Below are positions 1 to 5,475 of a DNA stretch of 6,247 nucleotides, in pieces. This stretch comes from JBCBJX01 sp038522735. GTDB taxonomy: Bacteria > Pseudomonadota > Alphaproteobacteria > Caulobacterales > Parvularculaceae. The translations under genes and the position numbers were made by a program. The DNA lies in NCBI GenBank assembly GCA_038522735.1, contig JBCBJX010000127.1:1-6247 (forward strand). Reading direction: 5' to 3'. Under the pieces are notes generated by a model. That model was not told the origin of the DNA. It saw only the letters and a list, made by a program, of their open reading frames with translations, and did not search any database. How positions within the stretch are numbered: position 1 is the stretch's first letter; each line of letters opens with the position of its first letter.

Positions 1-301
1 CCGGAAGCGTCGCATACGTCTTTTCAGACACAAGGTGCGTAAAGCGGTAGTAGATGTTGTTCATCCCCATTACGGCCGCTGCGGACTTGGCGGCCGTCTC
101 CGCCTCCGGGGAGAGCTTGCCGTCCACTTCGGCGCGGGCCGCCTGGATCAACTTCGCATTCCGCGAGGCGAGCGCGCTTGCGAGGAGCGTTCCGTACTTC
201 TGCTGATCGGTAAGCGTCGTTTCGGACAGAACGGAGCCGAGGTTGAGGCGAATGTCCTTGGCGTAGTCGGGTATCTGCTCGCGCAGGGCGTCGATCGACA
301 T
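1..301 (-). CDS. ahpD: Alkyl hydroperoxidase AhpD, N-terminal part (cut by window edge)
   Basis: This is the first 100 codons of AhpD, read right to left from the ATG at 301-299. The protein begins MSIDALREQIPDYAKDIRLN and continues with GTLLASALASRN and an AAAVMGMNNIYYRF stretch, all hallmarks of AhpD (carboxymuconolactone decarboxylase-like fold, usually about 175 residues). AhpD is known to reduce oxidised AhpC through a C-terminal CxxC pair, fed by a lipoyl-protein/dehydrogenase chain in mycobacteria. That CxxC lies beyond the left edge, so activity cannot be judged here. The start is supported by a Shine-Dalgarno AGGGAGA at 314-308, six bases upstream. The gene follows ahpC on the same strand after a 175-base gap containing three inverted repeats, so the two are probably co-transcribed. 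Identity is certain from the N-terminal sequence; only completeness is unknown. Confidence 0.93.
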   Translation of the reverse strand, partial: MSIDALREQIPDYAKDIRLNLGSVLSETTLTDQQKYGTLLASALASRNAKLIQAARAEVDGKLSPEAETAAKSAAAVMGMNNIYYRFTHLVSEKTYATLP

Positions 302-341
302 GGGGCGTCTCCCTAAGAGGCTGGAGCCGCACGGCGTCTGG

Positions 342-362
342 CGCGCAAACAGAGATTGCGCG
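342..362. repeat. Inverted repeat in the ahpC-ahpD gap, near the ahpD start
   Basis: Perfect 7-base arms CGCGCAA (342-348) and TTGCGCG (356-362) flank a 7-base loop. In the ahpC-ahpD transcript this would fold as a hairpin about 40 bases before the ahpD start codon and outside its ribosome binding site. No T-tract follows, so it is not a standard terminator. A role in mRNA processing or in setting the AhpC:AhpD ratio is a guess. Confidence 0.45.
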
Positions 363-388
363 GGCGCCGGCTGCTCGTTCCGTTATCA

Positions 389-405
389 GCGCCTGAGCCT
401 GGCGC
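389..405. repeat. Short inverted repeat, middle of the ahpC-ahpD gap
   Basis: Arms GCGCC (389-393) and GGCGC (401-405) surround a 7-base loop. It is the middle of three hairpin-capable segments in the gap. Alone it is weak, because short GC arms arise often by chance in DNA of this composition. Confidence 0.25.
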
Positions 406-425
406 AAGGATTTAAGGCCGAGGTT

Positions 426-457
426 GCGCGGAGCGGACGAGGGGATCCGTTCCGCGC
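426..457. repeat. Long inverted repeat just downstream of ahpC (intercistronic hairpin)
   Basis: Twelve-base arms at 426-437 and 446-457 pair at eleven positions around an 8-base loop (438-445). The outer arms are GCGCGGA/TCCGCGC and the inner arms CGGA/TCCG. The only mismatch (433 against 450) is an A-C pair in the minus-strand mRNA. The hairpin starts 19 bases after the ahpC stop codon. The minus strand reads AACCTCGG after it, with no U-tract, so a rho-independent terminator is unlikely. A 3' stabiliser or processing element that makes ahpC more abundant than ahpD is plausible but inferred. Confidence 0.55.
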
Positions 458-476
458 TTCCTGTGGCGACGGCGAC

Positions 477-1022
477 TTAGAGGGTGTCGCCGCCGACCGG
501 ACGGTTGCAGGGGCAAAGCTCGTCCGTTTGCAGACCATCGAGAACGCGCAGCGTGTCCTGCGGGTTGCGGCCGACGTTCAGGTTGTTCACGTAGACGTGC
601 TGGATGACGCCGTGGGGATCGACGACAAAGGTCGCGCGCAGCGCCACGCCTTCGTCCGAGCGAATGCCAAGGCCGTCGATCAAAGCGCCAGTCGTGTCGG
701 CGAACTGCCAGGCCGGGTGCTTGTCGAGATCGGCGTGGTCGCGGCGCCAGGCGAGCTTCACGAATTCGTTGTCGGACGACCCGCCCATGACGACGGCGTC
801 GCGGTCTTCAAATTCTTTTGCGAGGCGGCCGAACTCGGCGATCTCCGTCGGGCAGACGAAGGTGAAGTCCTTCGGATAGAAATAGATGACTTTCCACTTG
901 CCCGGAAACGAGTCCTGGGTGATCGGCTCAAAGGCGCTCTCGCCGTTTTCTTCGATCTGGTTGAAGCCGGGCTTCACGCCGACAACGGAGAACTCAGGCA
1001 GTTTGTCGCCAACACCAAGCAT
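477..1022 (-). CDS. ahpC: Alkyl hydroperoxide reductase AhpC (2-Cys peroxiredoxin, AhpD-linked type)
   Basis: This 181-residue cytoplasmic peroxiredoxin reduces H2O2, organic peroxides and probably peroxynitrite. The AhpC/TSA thioredoxin fold fills the protein. The peroxidatic cysteine is C57 in DFTFVCPTE, with T54 and R129 (ALRATFVVD) completing the active site. The C-terminus carries C170 and C172 in DELCPCNR. This matches the three-cysteine pattern of mycobacterial AhpC (C61, C174, C176), which is reduced by AhpD rather than AhpF, and ahpD is indeed the next gene. The start is backed by AGAGAGG at 1036-1030, seven bases upstream. The promoter lies in the region shared with divergent oxyR, which suggests peroxide induction. 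No key residue is missing. The stop is TAA at 479-477. Family and partner assignment are secure; regulation is inferred. Confidence 0.96.
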   Translation of the reverse strand: MLGVGDKLPEFSVVGVKPGFNQIEENGESAFEPITQDSFPGKWKVIYFYPKDFTFVCPTEIAEFGRLAKEFEDRDAVVMGGSSDNEFVKLAWRRDHADLDKHPAWQFADTTGALIDGLGIRSDEGVALRATFVVDPHGVIQHVYVNNLNVGRNPQDTLRVLDGLQTDELCPCNRPVGGDTL

Positions 1023-1045
1023 GGGAATTCCTCTCTTTGCGTTTC

Positions 1046-1062
1046 GCGCGCCCCGTGCGCGC
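1046..1062 (-). repeat. GC-rich inverted repeat in the ahpC leader
   Basis: GCGCGC arms (1046-1051 and 1057-1062) enclose a 5-base loop. If ahpC starts transcription near 1064, as the promoter candidate implies, this hairpin would sit at the very 5' end of the mRNA, ten bases before the Shine-Dalgarno. Such 5' stems can protect transcripts from decay; that role is inferred. Alternating GC arms are also easy to obtain by chance. Confidence 0.4.
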
Positions 1063-1070
1063 TGGTGACA

Positions 1071-1098
1071 AAAATGGCGCCGGCCTTGGATTTATCAA
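1071..1098 (-). promoter_or_regulatory. Candidate ahpC promoter
   Basis: Read on the minus strand, TTGATA (1098-1093) matches the -35 consensus at five of six bases. A weak -10, CATTTT (1076-1071), follows after a 16-base spacer. The weak -10 fits a promoter that needs an activator. The OxyR-like site begins at 1099, directly beside the -35, which is the usual place for OxyR to contact RNA polymerase. An alternative -10 is GATAAA at 1096-1091, but its -35 is poor. Confidence 0.45.
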
Positions 1099-1109
1099 AT
1101 AGATAATCC
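1088..1109. repeat. AT-rich inverted repeat in the oxyR-ahpC divergent region
   Basis: TTATC (1092-1096) and GATAA (1102-1106) are perfect arms around AAATA. With one bulged base the symmetry extends to GGATTTATC and GATAATCC. It is part of the only AT-rich patch in a GC-rich neighbourhood and overlaps the left end of the OxyR-like site, so it may be an additional or alternative LysR-type operator. Confidence 0.45.
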
Positions 1110-1135
1110 ATCTTTTTTCCATCGAAATTGACGAT
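1099..1135. promoter_or_regulatory. Candidate OxyR binding site between ahpC and oxyR
   Basis: The known OxyR site has four tetrads, ATAG, CTAT, ATAG and CTAT, each separated by seven bases. Here the tetrads are ATAG (1099-1102), ATCT (1110-1113), ATCG (1121-1124) and CGAT (1132-1135), with exact seven-base gaps and 12 of 16 matches. The right half (ATCG, seven bases, CGAT) is perfectly symmetric. The site touches the ahpC -35 candidate and covers a GATAAT (1102-1107) that could be the oxyR -10, so one bound tetramer could activate ahpC and repress oxyR. The match was found by eye and no binding data were available. Confidence 0.55.
1102..1107 (+). promoter_or_regulatory. Candidate -10 element of oxyR
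   Basis: GATAAT matches TATAAT at five of six bases and would place the oxyR transcript start near 1114, about 35 bases before the start codon. The expected -35 position (around 1079-1084) is GC-rich and poor, so the element is tentative. It lies inside the OxyR-like site, which would give autorepression. Confidence 0.3.
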
Positions 1136-1138
1136 GGA
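1118..1138 (+). repeat. Inverted repeat overlapping the oxyR ribosome binding site
   Basis: TCCATCG (1118-1124) and CGATGGA (1132-1138) are perfect 7-base arms around a 7-base loop. The right arm includes the first three bases of the oxyR Shine-Dalgarno GGAGA (1136-1140). A third copy of TCCATC lies at 1107-1112. As DNA it is the right half of the OxyR-like operator; as RNA it could partly hide the ribosome binding site. The sequence does not show which function matters, or whether both do. Confidence 0.5.
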
Positions 1139-1148
1139 GATCCGCGCC

Positions 1149-2048
1149 ATGGCCGTGATTTTGCCGACCCTGCGACAGCTGCAGTTTTTCGCCGCCCTGG
1201 CCCGCCGGGAGTCGTTTTCCAAAGCCGCGGAGGACTGCCTCGTTTCGCAATCGACATTGTCAGCGGCGATCAAGGAGCTTGAAGGCGTCCTCGGCGGTCC
1301 GCTGGTTGATCGCTCGACGCGCCGGTTCACCTTGACCGCCCGCGGCGAGCGCACGCTCGCCCGGGCCCAGAGCCTCCTCGCCGATGCGGAAATGCTGGTG
1401 CGCGAGGCCCACGACGTCGCGCCGCTGACGGGTCCGTTCCGGCTCGGCATGATCCCGACCATCGGTCCGTTCCTCATCCCGTTCGCGACGGCGGCGATCC
1501 GGCGGGCGTTCCCGAGGCTGGAGCTGAAGCTGCGCGAGGGACTGACTGCGGATCTCCTCGACGATCTGCAATCTGGCGCGATCGACGCGGCGATCCTCGC
1601 CTTTCCGTACGATACGCCGGGCGTCGAATATGATCCGCTGGGGGACGATCCCTTTTACTTTGTTTGCCCTGACGTGCATCCGCTCGCCGCGCGAAAGGAG
1701 ATCACTGTGAAGGACCTGCCCTCGAGCGAGCTGCTTCTTCTGGAAGACGGGCATTGCCTGCGCGAACACGCCCTCGACGCCTGCCGTCTGCGCGCGCCGG
1801 ACAACGCGAACGCCTTCGGGGCCGTCAGCCTCTTCACCCTTTTCCAGATGGTGGCGGGCGGCCTCGGCGTGACGCTGGCGCCGAAGCTCGCGATCGACGC
1901 CGGCGCGGCGGGAGGCGAGGGGCTGGCGGTGAAGCCCTTCCGCGATCCCGCACCGAGCCGCGCGGTCGGCGTCGCGTGGCGGGCAGGGTCGAGCCGCCGC
2001 GACGAGGTGAGGGCGCTCGGAGACGTTCTGCGCCCGGCCTTCGCCTGA
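1149..2048 (+). CDS. oxyR: Peroxide-sensing LysR-family regulator OxyR
   Basis: This 299-residue transcription factor senses H2O2 through disulfide formation and controls peroxide-defence genes. It has an N-terminal winged helix-turn-helix (about residues 5-63, with SFSKAAEDCLVSQSTLSAAI) and a LysR effector domain from about residue 92 (GPFRLGMIPTIGPFLIP). The redox cysteines C203 and C212 stand in LLLEDGHCLREHALDAC, aligning with C199 and C208 of E. coli OxyR with the same nine-residue spacing. This separates OxyR from other LysR proteins. The start chosen is ATG 1149, because GGAGA (1136-1140) lies eight bases upstream. TTG 1128 and ATG 1134 are in frame, but neither has that spacing. It is divergent from ahpC across 126 bases holding an OxyR-like site. 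No obvious terminator follows the stop. Confidence 0.95.
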   Translation: MAVILPTLRQLQFFAALARRESFSKAAEDCLVSQSTLSAAIKELEGVLGGPLVDRSTRRFTLTARGERTLARAQSLLADAEMLVREAHDVAPLTGPFRLGMIPTIGPFLIPFATAAIRRAFPRLELKLREGLTADLLDDLQSGAIDAAILAFPYDTPGVEYDPLGDDPFYFVCPDVHPLAARKEITVKDLPSSELLLLEDGHCLREHALDACRLRAPDNANAFGAVSLFTLFQMVAGGLGVTLAPKLAIDAGAAGGEGLAVKPFRDPAPSRAVGVAWRAGSSRRDEVRALGDVLRPAFA

Positions 2049-2126
2049 GGCGGGACTGGCGCGCGGCTTGCTTTCATTTCTGCAGCCTTAAATCTGAAGA
2101 GCAGCGACTATACGAGGACCAGAGCC

Positions 2127-2252
2127 ATGATCGAACTGATCAACATTCTGCTCGCCGCCGGGCTTCTCGCCTTCGTTTTCGCCGATGCGATTTCGCAAGC
2201 CGTCAAATCACGCCTGCCGCAGCGCGCGCCCGTCCGGGTGAAACGGCGCTAG
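2127..2252 (+). CDS. Small single-pass membrane protein of unknown function (41 aa)
   Basis: I do not recognise this 41-residue protein. It starts MIELINILLAAGLLAFVFAD, a hydrophobic segment (about residues 4-23) long enough for one membrane span. It continues with ISQAVKSR and ends in a strongly basic tail (RLPQRAPVRVKRR). The positive C-terminus suggests the tail is cytoplasmic. Support for it being real: GAGGA at 2114-2118 sits eight bases before the ATG, and codon choice is G/C-ending like its neighbours. It lies 78 bases after oxyR on the same strand, so it may share that transcript, though the gap could also hold its own promoter. Its last four bases overlap the end of the convergent transporter gene. 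A chance ORF remains possible. Confidence 0.6.
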   Translation: MIELINILLAAGLLAFVFADAISQAVKSRLPQRAPVRVKRR

Positions 2253-3427
2253 GCCCCCAACGGCGCCGGCGCGTTGCGCTTTCCGGCGATCTCTCCTGTC
2301 GCCGAGAGGAGGATCGCGACGCTCCGCGTTGAAGGAAAGCGCGAGAGCGTGATCATCAGGGCGACCATGATCGGCACGCAGAGCAGCATGCCGGCGACGC
2401 CCCAGAGCGACCCCCACACCGACAACGACAACAAAATCACAAGCGGGCTCAGATTGAGCGAGCGACCGAGAAGCCGCGGTTCGATCACGCTGCCGACGCC
2501 CTGCTGCACAGCTGTAAGAAAGACGGCGGCGAGGATGAACTTCGTCAGCGTTCCGTCAGGCTGGATTAGGGCGAGGATGACCGGAAACGCCGTCGCGATC
2601 ACCGAACCGATGATCGGGATGAAGTTGAGAGCGAACAGAAGCAGCGCCCAGAAGCCGGCGAAGTCTACGCCGAGAACAGTGAGCACGACGAAGCCGCCGA
2701 GCCCGGTGATCGCGCTCGTCAGCGTCTTGATCGACACGTATTCGCGCACCATCGCGCCGATATCGGTGACGATCTGGCGCACGACGGCGCGCTGGTCGTC
2801 GTCCGCCGCGGCGAGGGCGAGCTTGTTCACGGTTGTGCCGCCTTCGGCGAGGATGAACGCTGTATAAAGAATGATCGGCGGCAGCGCGCTCGCAAGCTGG
2901 CGCAGCGGCTCGAGGAGCCCGAAGAGCGGGCGCGATACGCTCGGCAGCCACGTTCCGAAATCGTTCAGGATCTCCGTCAGAGTGACGAGGTCCCCCGCCT
3001 CCGTTCGAAGACCGGCGAGTTCGGTCCCTGTTATCGTTTCGTAGCGCGCGACGCCGTCGGCGAAGACGGCCTCCATCCGCTTCAGATACCGCGGCCATTC
3101 GGCGACGACGGCGTCCACGTTTTCCGCGATGACCATGGTGAAGAGCGCGAAGCCCGCCACGATGACCGCGAACGCCACGAGATAGGCGAGCCAATGCGGC
3201 GCGAGGCGGCCGACGACGGGCGTCTCGTGCAGGGCGTTCTTCAGGGCGGTGATGAGGATCGCAAGAAAGCCGGAGATGACCAGCGGGACCAGCACGCCGC
3301 GGCCGATATAGGCGATGACGCCGATCATCACCGCGAGCCCGACGCCGTAGAAAAGGCGCGGCAGCCCCGGGGCTCCGCCCAAAGGGCGGTGCGCGTCGTC
3401 GTGCGGCGTGGTCTGCGCGTCGCTCAT
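2249..3427 (-). CDS. AI-2E/PerM-family membrane transporter
   Basis: This 392-residue inner-membrane protein belongs to the AI-2E transporter (PerM/TqsA, formerly UPF0118) family. Hydrophobic segments lie at about 27-62, 78-102, 183-194, 238-254, 257-287, 295-310 and 327-362, with a long soluble loop at about 103-180. The family signatures are LNFIPIIGSVIA (268-279) and the C-terminal EPRLLGRSLNLSPLVI, followed by WGSLWGVAGMLLCVP. Length is typical. Members have been linked to autoinducer-2 export or Na+/H+ antiport, but the substrate cannot be told from sequence and the family name should not be read as function. The start is supported by AAGGAGA at 3442-3436, eight bases upstream. The gene is divergent from pabB and convergent with the small gene at 2127-2252, and shows no functional link to either. 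Confidence 0.92.
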   Translation of the reverse strand: MSDAQTTPHDDAHRPLGGAPGLPRLFYGVGLAVMIGVIAYIGRGVLVPLVISGFLAILITALKNALHETPVVGRLAPHWLAYLVAFAVIVAGFALFTMVIAENVDAVVAEWPRYLKRMEAVFADGVARYETITGTELAGLRTEAGDLVTLTEILNDFGTWLPSVSRPLFGLLEPLRQLASALPPIILYTAFILAEGGTTVNKLALAAADDDQRAVVRQIVTDIGAMVREYVSIKTLTSAITGLGGFVVLTVLGVDFAGFWALLLFALNFIPIIGSVIATAFPVILALIQPDGTLTKFILAAVFLTAVQQGVGSVIEPRLLGRSLNLSPLVILLSLSVWGSLWGVAGMLLCVPIMVALMITLSRFPSTRSVAILLSATGEIAGKRNAPAPLGA

Positions 3428-3520
3428 CGGCGATCTCTCCTTGCGCTATCGCCTAACAGGCTTCTCACGCTCCCGGAAACGGCGCTTGCGGGGGGCGGGC
3501 GTCGGCGGTAACGCCGGGCG
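3428..3520. other. Divergent intergenic region, transporter gene and pabB
   Basis: This 93-base gap must hold the start signals of both the transporter gene (minus) and the pab operon (plus), unless promoters lie inside the neighbouring genes. I see no convincing -35/-10 pair on either strand. The only structure noted is a short inverted repeat, GCCT-AAC-AGGC, at 3451-3461. The right half is a G-rich run (3490-3499). Confidence 0.4.
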
Positions 3521-4897
3521 ATGCGACAGCTGAAAGAGCTTCCCTGGCGCGACCCGCTCGAGGTCTTCGCGGGCCTCAGCGATACGCCGTGGACGAGGCT
3601 GCTTCTGAGCACCGACGGCGCGGCGGACGCCCGCTGGAGCATCGTCGCCGCCGAGCCGGCGCGAACGCTGCGTGTCGAGGCGGGGCGTGTCGAGATCGAC
3701 GGCGAAGCTGTCGACGCAAACCCATTCGATCTCTGGGCCGAGATCGCGGCTGAGCGGGAGGCGAAAACGGCGGCGGGCTTTCCGTTTCTTTCCGGCGCTG
3801 TCGGCTTCGTCGGCTACGAGGCGGCGCCCTTCGCCGACGCCGCCGCACCGAGCGCGCCGTCGCCCGGGCCCCTGCCGACCATGGAGATCGGCTTCTACGA
3901 CGCCGCGCTTCTCTTCGATCATGAAGAGCGCCGCATCTGGTTGTCCGCACGCGGCGATGCGCCGGCGACGGAGCGCCTGCTTCGATCTCTGCAGCACGGA
4001 TGCGGTCCTTCTGGACGCCGGCCGGCCGAAGCCTTCCTCGACAGCGATTGCAGCCGCGCCAATTACGTCGCAACGGTCGAGACGTTCATCGCACAGGTTC
4101 TGGACGGCGACTTTTTCCAGGCGAATCTCACCCGGATGATCCGTGCGAGATTCCGGACCGACGTCTCTCCTTTCGATCTCTTCCGCGCTATGGTCGCGGC
4201 GGACCCCGCGCCGCATGCGGCGTTTCTTCGGTCCGATCGCGGCGCCGCCGCGTCGATTTCGCCAGAGCGGTTCTTCCGGATCGAGCCGATGGCGGACGGT
4301 CGCCGCGTTTCGGCGGAGCCCGTGAAGGGCACGGCTCCGCGTCGCCGGGACGGCGAACGCGACAGGGCCTCGGCGGCCGCGCTGCTCGCGAGCGAAAAGG
4401 ATCGCGCGGAGAACGCAATGATCGTCGATCTCCTCCGCAACGACCTCGCAAAGGTCTGCCGCGAGGGGACAATAGAGGTTCCAGAGTTCTGCGCCCTTCG
4501 CAGTTACGCCGGCGTCCACCACCTGACGAGCCGCGTCGAGGGCGTGCTGCGCGCGGGCGTCGGCGCGGCGGAGACCATGCGGGCGCTCTTCCCGTGCGGA
4601 TCGATCACCGGCGCTCCCAAAATCGAGGCGATGCGAGCGATCCGGGCGGTAGAAGGCCGTGGGCGCGGGATCTATACAGGCGCTATCGGGTATGCGGACG
4701 ACGGGGGCGGTGCGGACTTCTCCGTCGCGATCCGAACAGCCGAAATTGCGGTCGATGCGCGGACGGAGGCGCTCTACGGCGTCGGCGGCGGCGTCACCAT
4801 GCTCTCCGATCCGCAGGCTGAATACGACGAAACCGAGGCGAAGGCGGCGACGTTCCTCAGGGCTCTCGCCGCCCTGTCGGCAGGGCGCGCGGCATGA
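3521..4897 (+). CDS. pabB: Aminodeoxychorismate synthase component I (PabB)
   Basis: This 458-residue cytoplasmic enzyme uses ammonia from PabA to aminate chorismate to 4-amino-4-deoxychorismate, for folate synthesis. The N-terminal domain (about 1-150) has the GAVGFVGYE motif. The chorismate-binding domain (about 180-450) shows DGDFFQANLTR (196-205), SPERFF (247-252), DLLRNDLAKV (303-312), HHLTS (333-337), FPCGSITGAPK (357-367), GIYTGAIGY (383-391) and a C-terminal EYDETEAKA. K269 in EPVKGT is the PabB-specific lysine where anthranilate synthase TrpE has alanine, so PabB is preferred over TrpE. ATG 3521 is the first possible start: an in-frame TAA lies at 3509-3511. The ribosome binding site is weak (GGGCG close to the ATG). 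It is the first gene of a pabB-pabA-pabC run; its stop overlaps the pabA start (ATGA). Confidence 0.94.
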   Translation: MRQLKELPWRDPLEVFAGLSDTPWTRLLLSTDGAADARWSIVAAEPARTLRVEAGRVEIDGEAVDANPFDLWAEIAAEREAKTAAGFPFLSGAVGFVGYEAAPFADAAAPSAPSPGPLPTMEIGFYDAALLFDHEERRIWLSARGDAPATERLLRSLQHGCGPSGRRPAEAFLDSDCSRANYVATVETFIAQVLDGDFFQANLTRMIRARFRTDVSPFDLFRAMVAADPAPHAAFLRSDRGAAASISPERFFRIEPMADGRRVSAEPVKGTAPRRRDGERDRASAAALLASEKDRAENAMIVDLLRNDLAKVCREGTIEVPEFCALRSYAGVHHLTSRVEGVLRAGVGAAETMRALFPCGSITGAPKIEAMRAIRAVEGRGRGIYTGAIGYADDGGGADFSVAIRTAEIAVDARTEALYGVGGGVTMLSDPQAEYDETEAKAATFLRALAALSAGRAA

Positions 4898-5475
4898 TAC
4901 TCGTCCTCGACGCTTATGACAGCTTCGTCGAAACCCTCGCCCGCTATCTGCGCGAGGCGGGGCGCGAGACCCATGTCGAACGGGCCGATGCGCGGTCTGC
5001 GGAGGGGTTTCTCGCGCTCAGGCCCGAGGCGGTCGTCCTGTCTCCGGGCCCCCGACGTCCCGCCGAGGCGGGCGCGATGGTCGAGCTCGTGCGTCGCGCG
5101 CCCGCGGTCCTGCCGGTCTTCGGCGTCTGTCTCGGGCATCTCGCGATCGCCGAAGCATTTGGCGGACGGACGGTCCGCGCTCCCGAGCCGATGCACGGCC
5201 GCGCGAGCGACGCGACCCATGACGGCGACGCGCTCTTCGCCGGGGTCCCTTCGCCCTTCCGCGCCGGTCGCTACCACGCCCTCGCCGCCGAGCCGCCGGG
5301 CGACGGATCCCTCGTTCCGATCGCCTGGGGCGGGGCGGGAGAGGTGATGGCGCTCCGCCATCGGAGCCGCCCCGTCGTCGGCGTCCAGTTCCACCCGGAA
5401 TCGATCCTCACCCCCGACGGTCGCCGGATCCTCTCGAACTTTCTCGGGCGCGTTGATGAAAGGCGCGCAGCGTGA
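4894..5475 (+). CDS. pabA: Aminodeoxychorismate synthase glutaminase component II (PabA)
   Basis: This 193-residue class I glutamine amidotransferase hydrolyses glutamine and passes ammonia to PabB. The catalytic triad is present: C79 in GVCLGH, and H167 and E169 in VQFHPESI. Other family marks are DSFVETLARYL (9-19), the oxyanion-region SPGP (50-53), PMHGRAS (99-105) and AGRYHAL (124-130). Length is normal. Residue 83, right after GVCLGH, is Leu (codon CTC), whereas family members nearly always have Gln there (GHQ). In several class I amidotransferases this Gln touches the substrate glutamine. ATG 4894 overlaps the pabB stop as ATGA, and AGGG (4882-4885) lies eight bases upstream, so the two are translationally coupled. 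Its pairing with pabB and pabC favours PabA over TrpG. Confidence 0.93.
   Translation: MILVLDAYDSFVETLARYLREAGRETHVERADARSAEGFLALRPEAVVLSPGPRRPAEAGAMVELVRRAPAVLPVFGVCLGHLAIAEAFGGRTVRAPEPMHGRASDATHDGDALFAGVPSPFRAGRYHALAAEPPGDGSLVPIAWGGAGEVMALRHRSRPVVGVQFHPESILTPDGRRILSNFLGRVDERRAA

Noticed and set aside
300..1106. Long open frame on the plus strand (268 codons) opposite ahpC
   Set aside because: It is the antisense shadow of ahpC plus the intercistronic gap. The minus-strand frame has unmistakable AhpC motifs, and this one resembles no family.
1128..1148. Upstream in-frame starts for oxyR (TTG 1128, ATG 1134)
   Set aside because: ATG 1149 has GGAGA eight bases upstream and gives the usual OxyR N-terminus; the earlier codons lie in the operator/Shine-Dalgarno sequence.
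2049..2126. A separate promoter for the small membrane protein
   Set aside because: TTGCTT (2068-2073) and TTAAAT (2088-2093) are suggestive, but the spacing is only 14 bases and the matches are poor.
2258..2276. Inverted repeat CAACG/CGTTG after the small gene as a terminator
   Set aside because: Only five-base arms, no T-tract on either strand, and it lies inside the coding end of the transporter gene.
3446..4522. 358-codon minus-strand frame opposite pabB
   Set aside because: It is rich in Arg and Ala, as expected from the reverse of GC-rich coding sequence, with no domain-like pattern; pabB explains the region.
4000..4821. 273-codon plus-strand frame inside pabB
   Set aside because: An Arg/Gly-rich out-of-frame translation with no motif. 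The PabB motifs continue uninterrupted through the same bases in the other frame, so it is not a frameshift signal.
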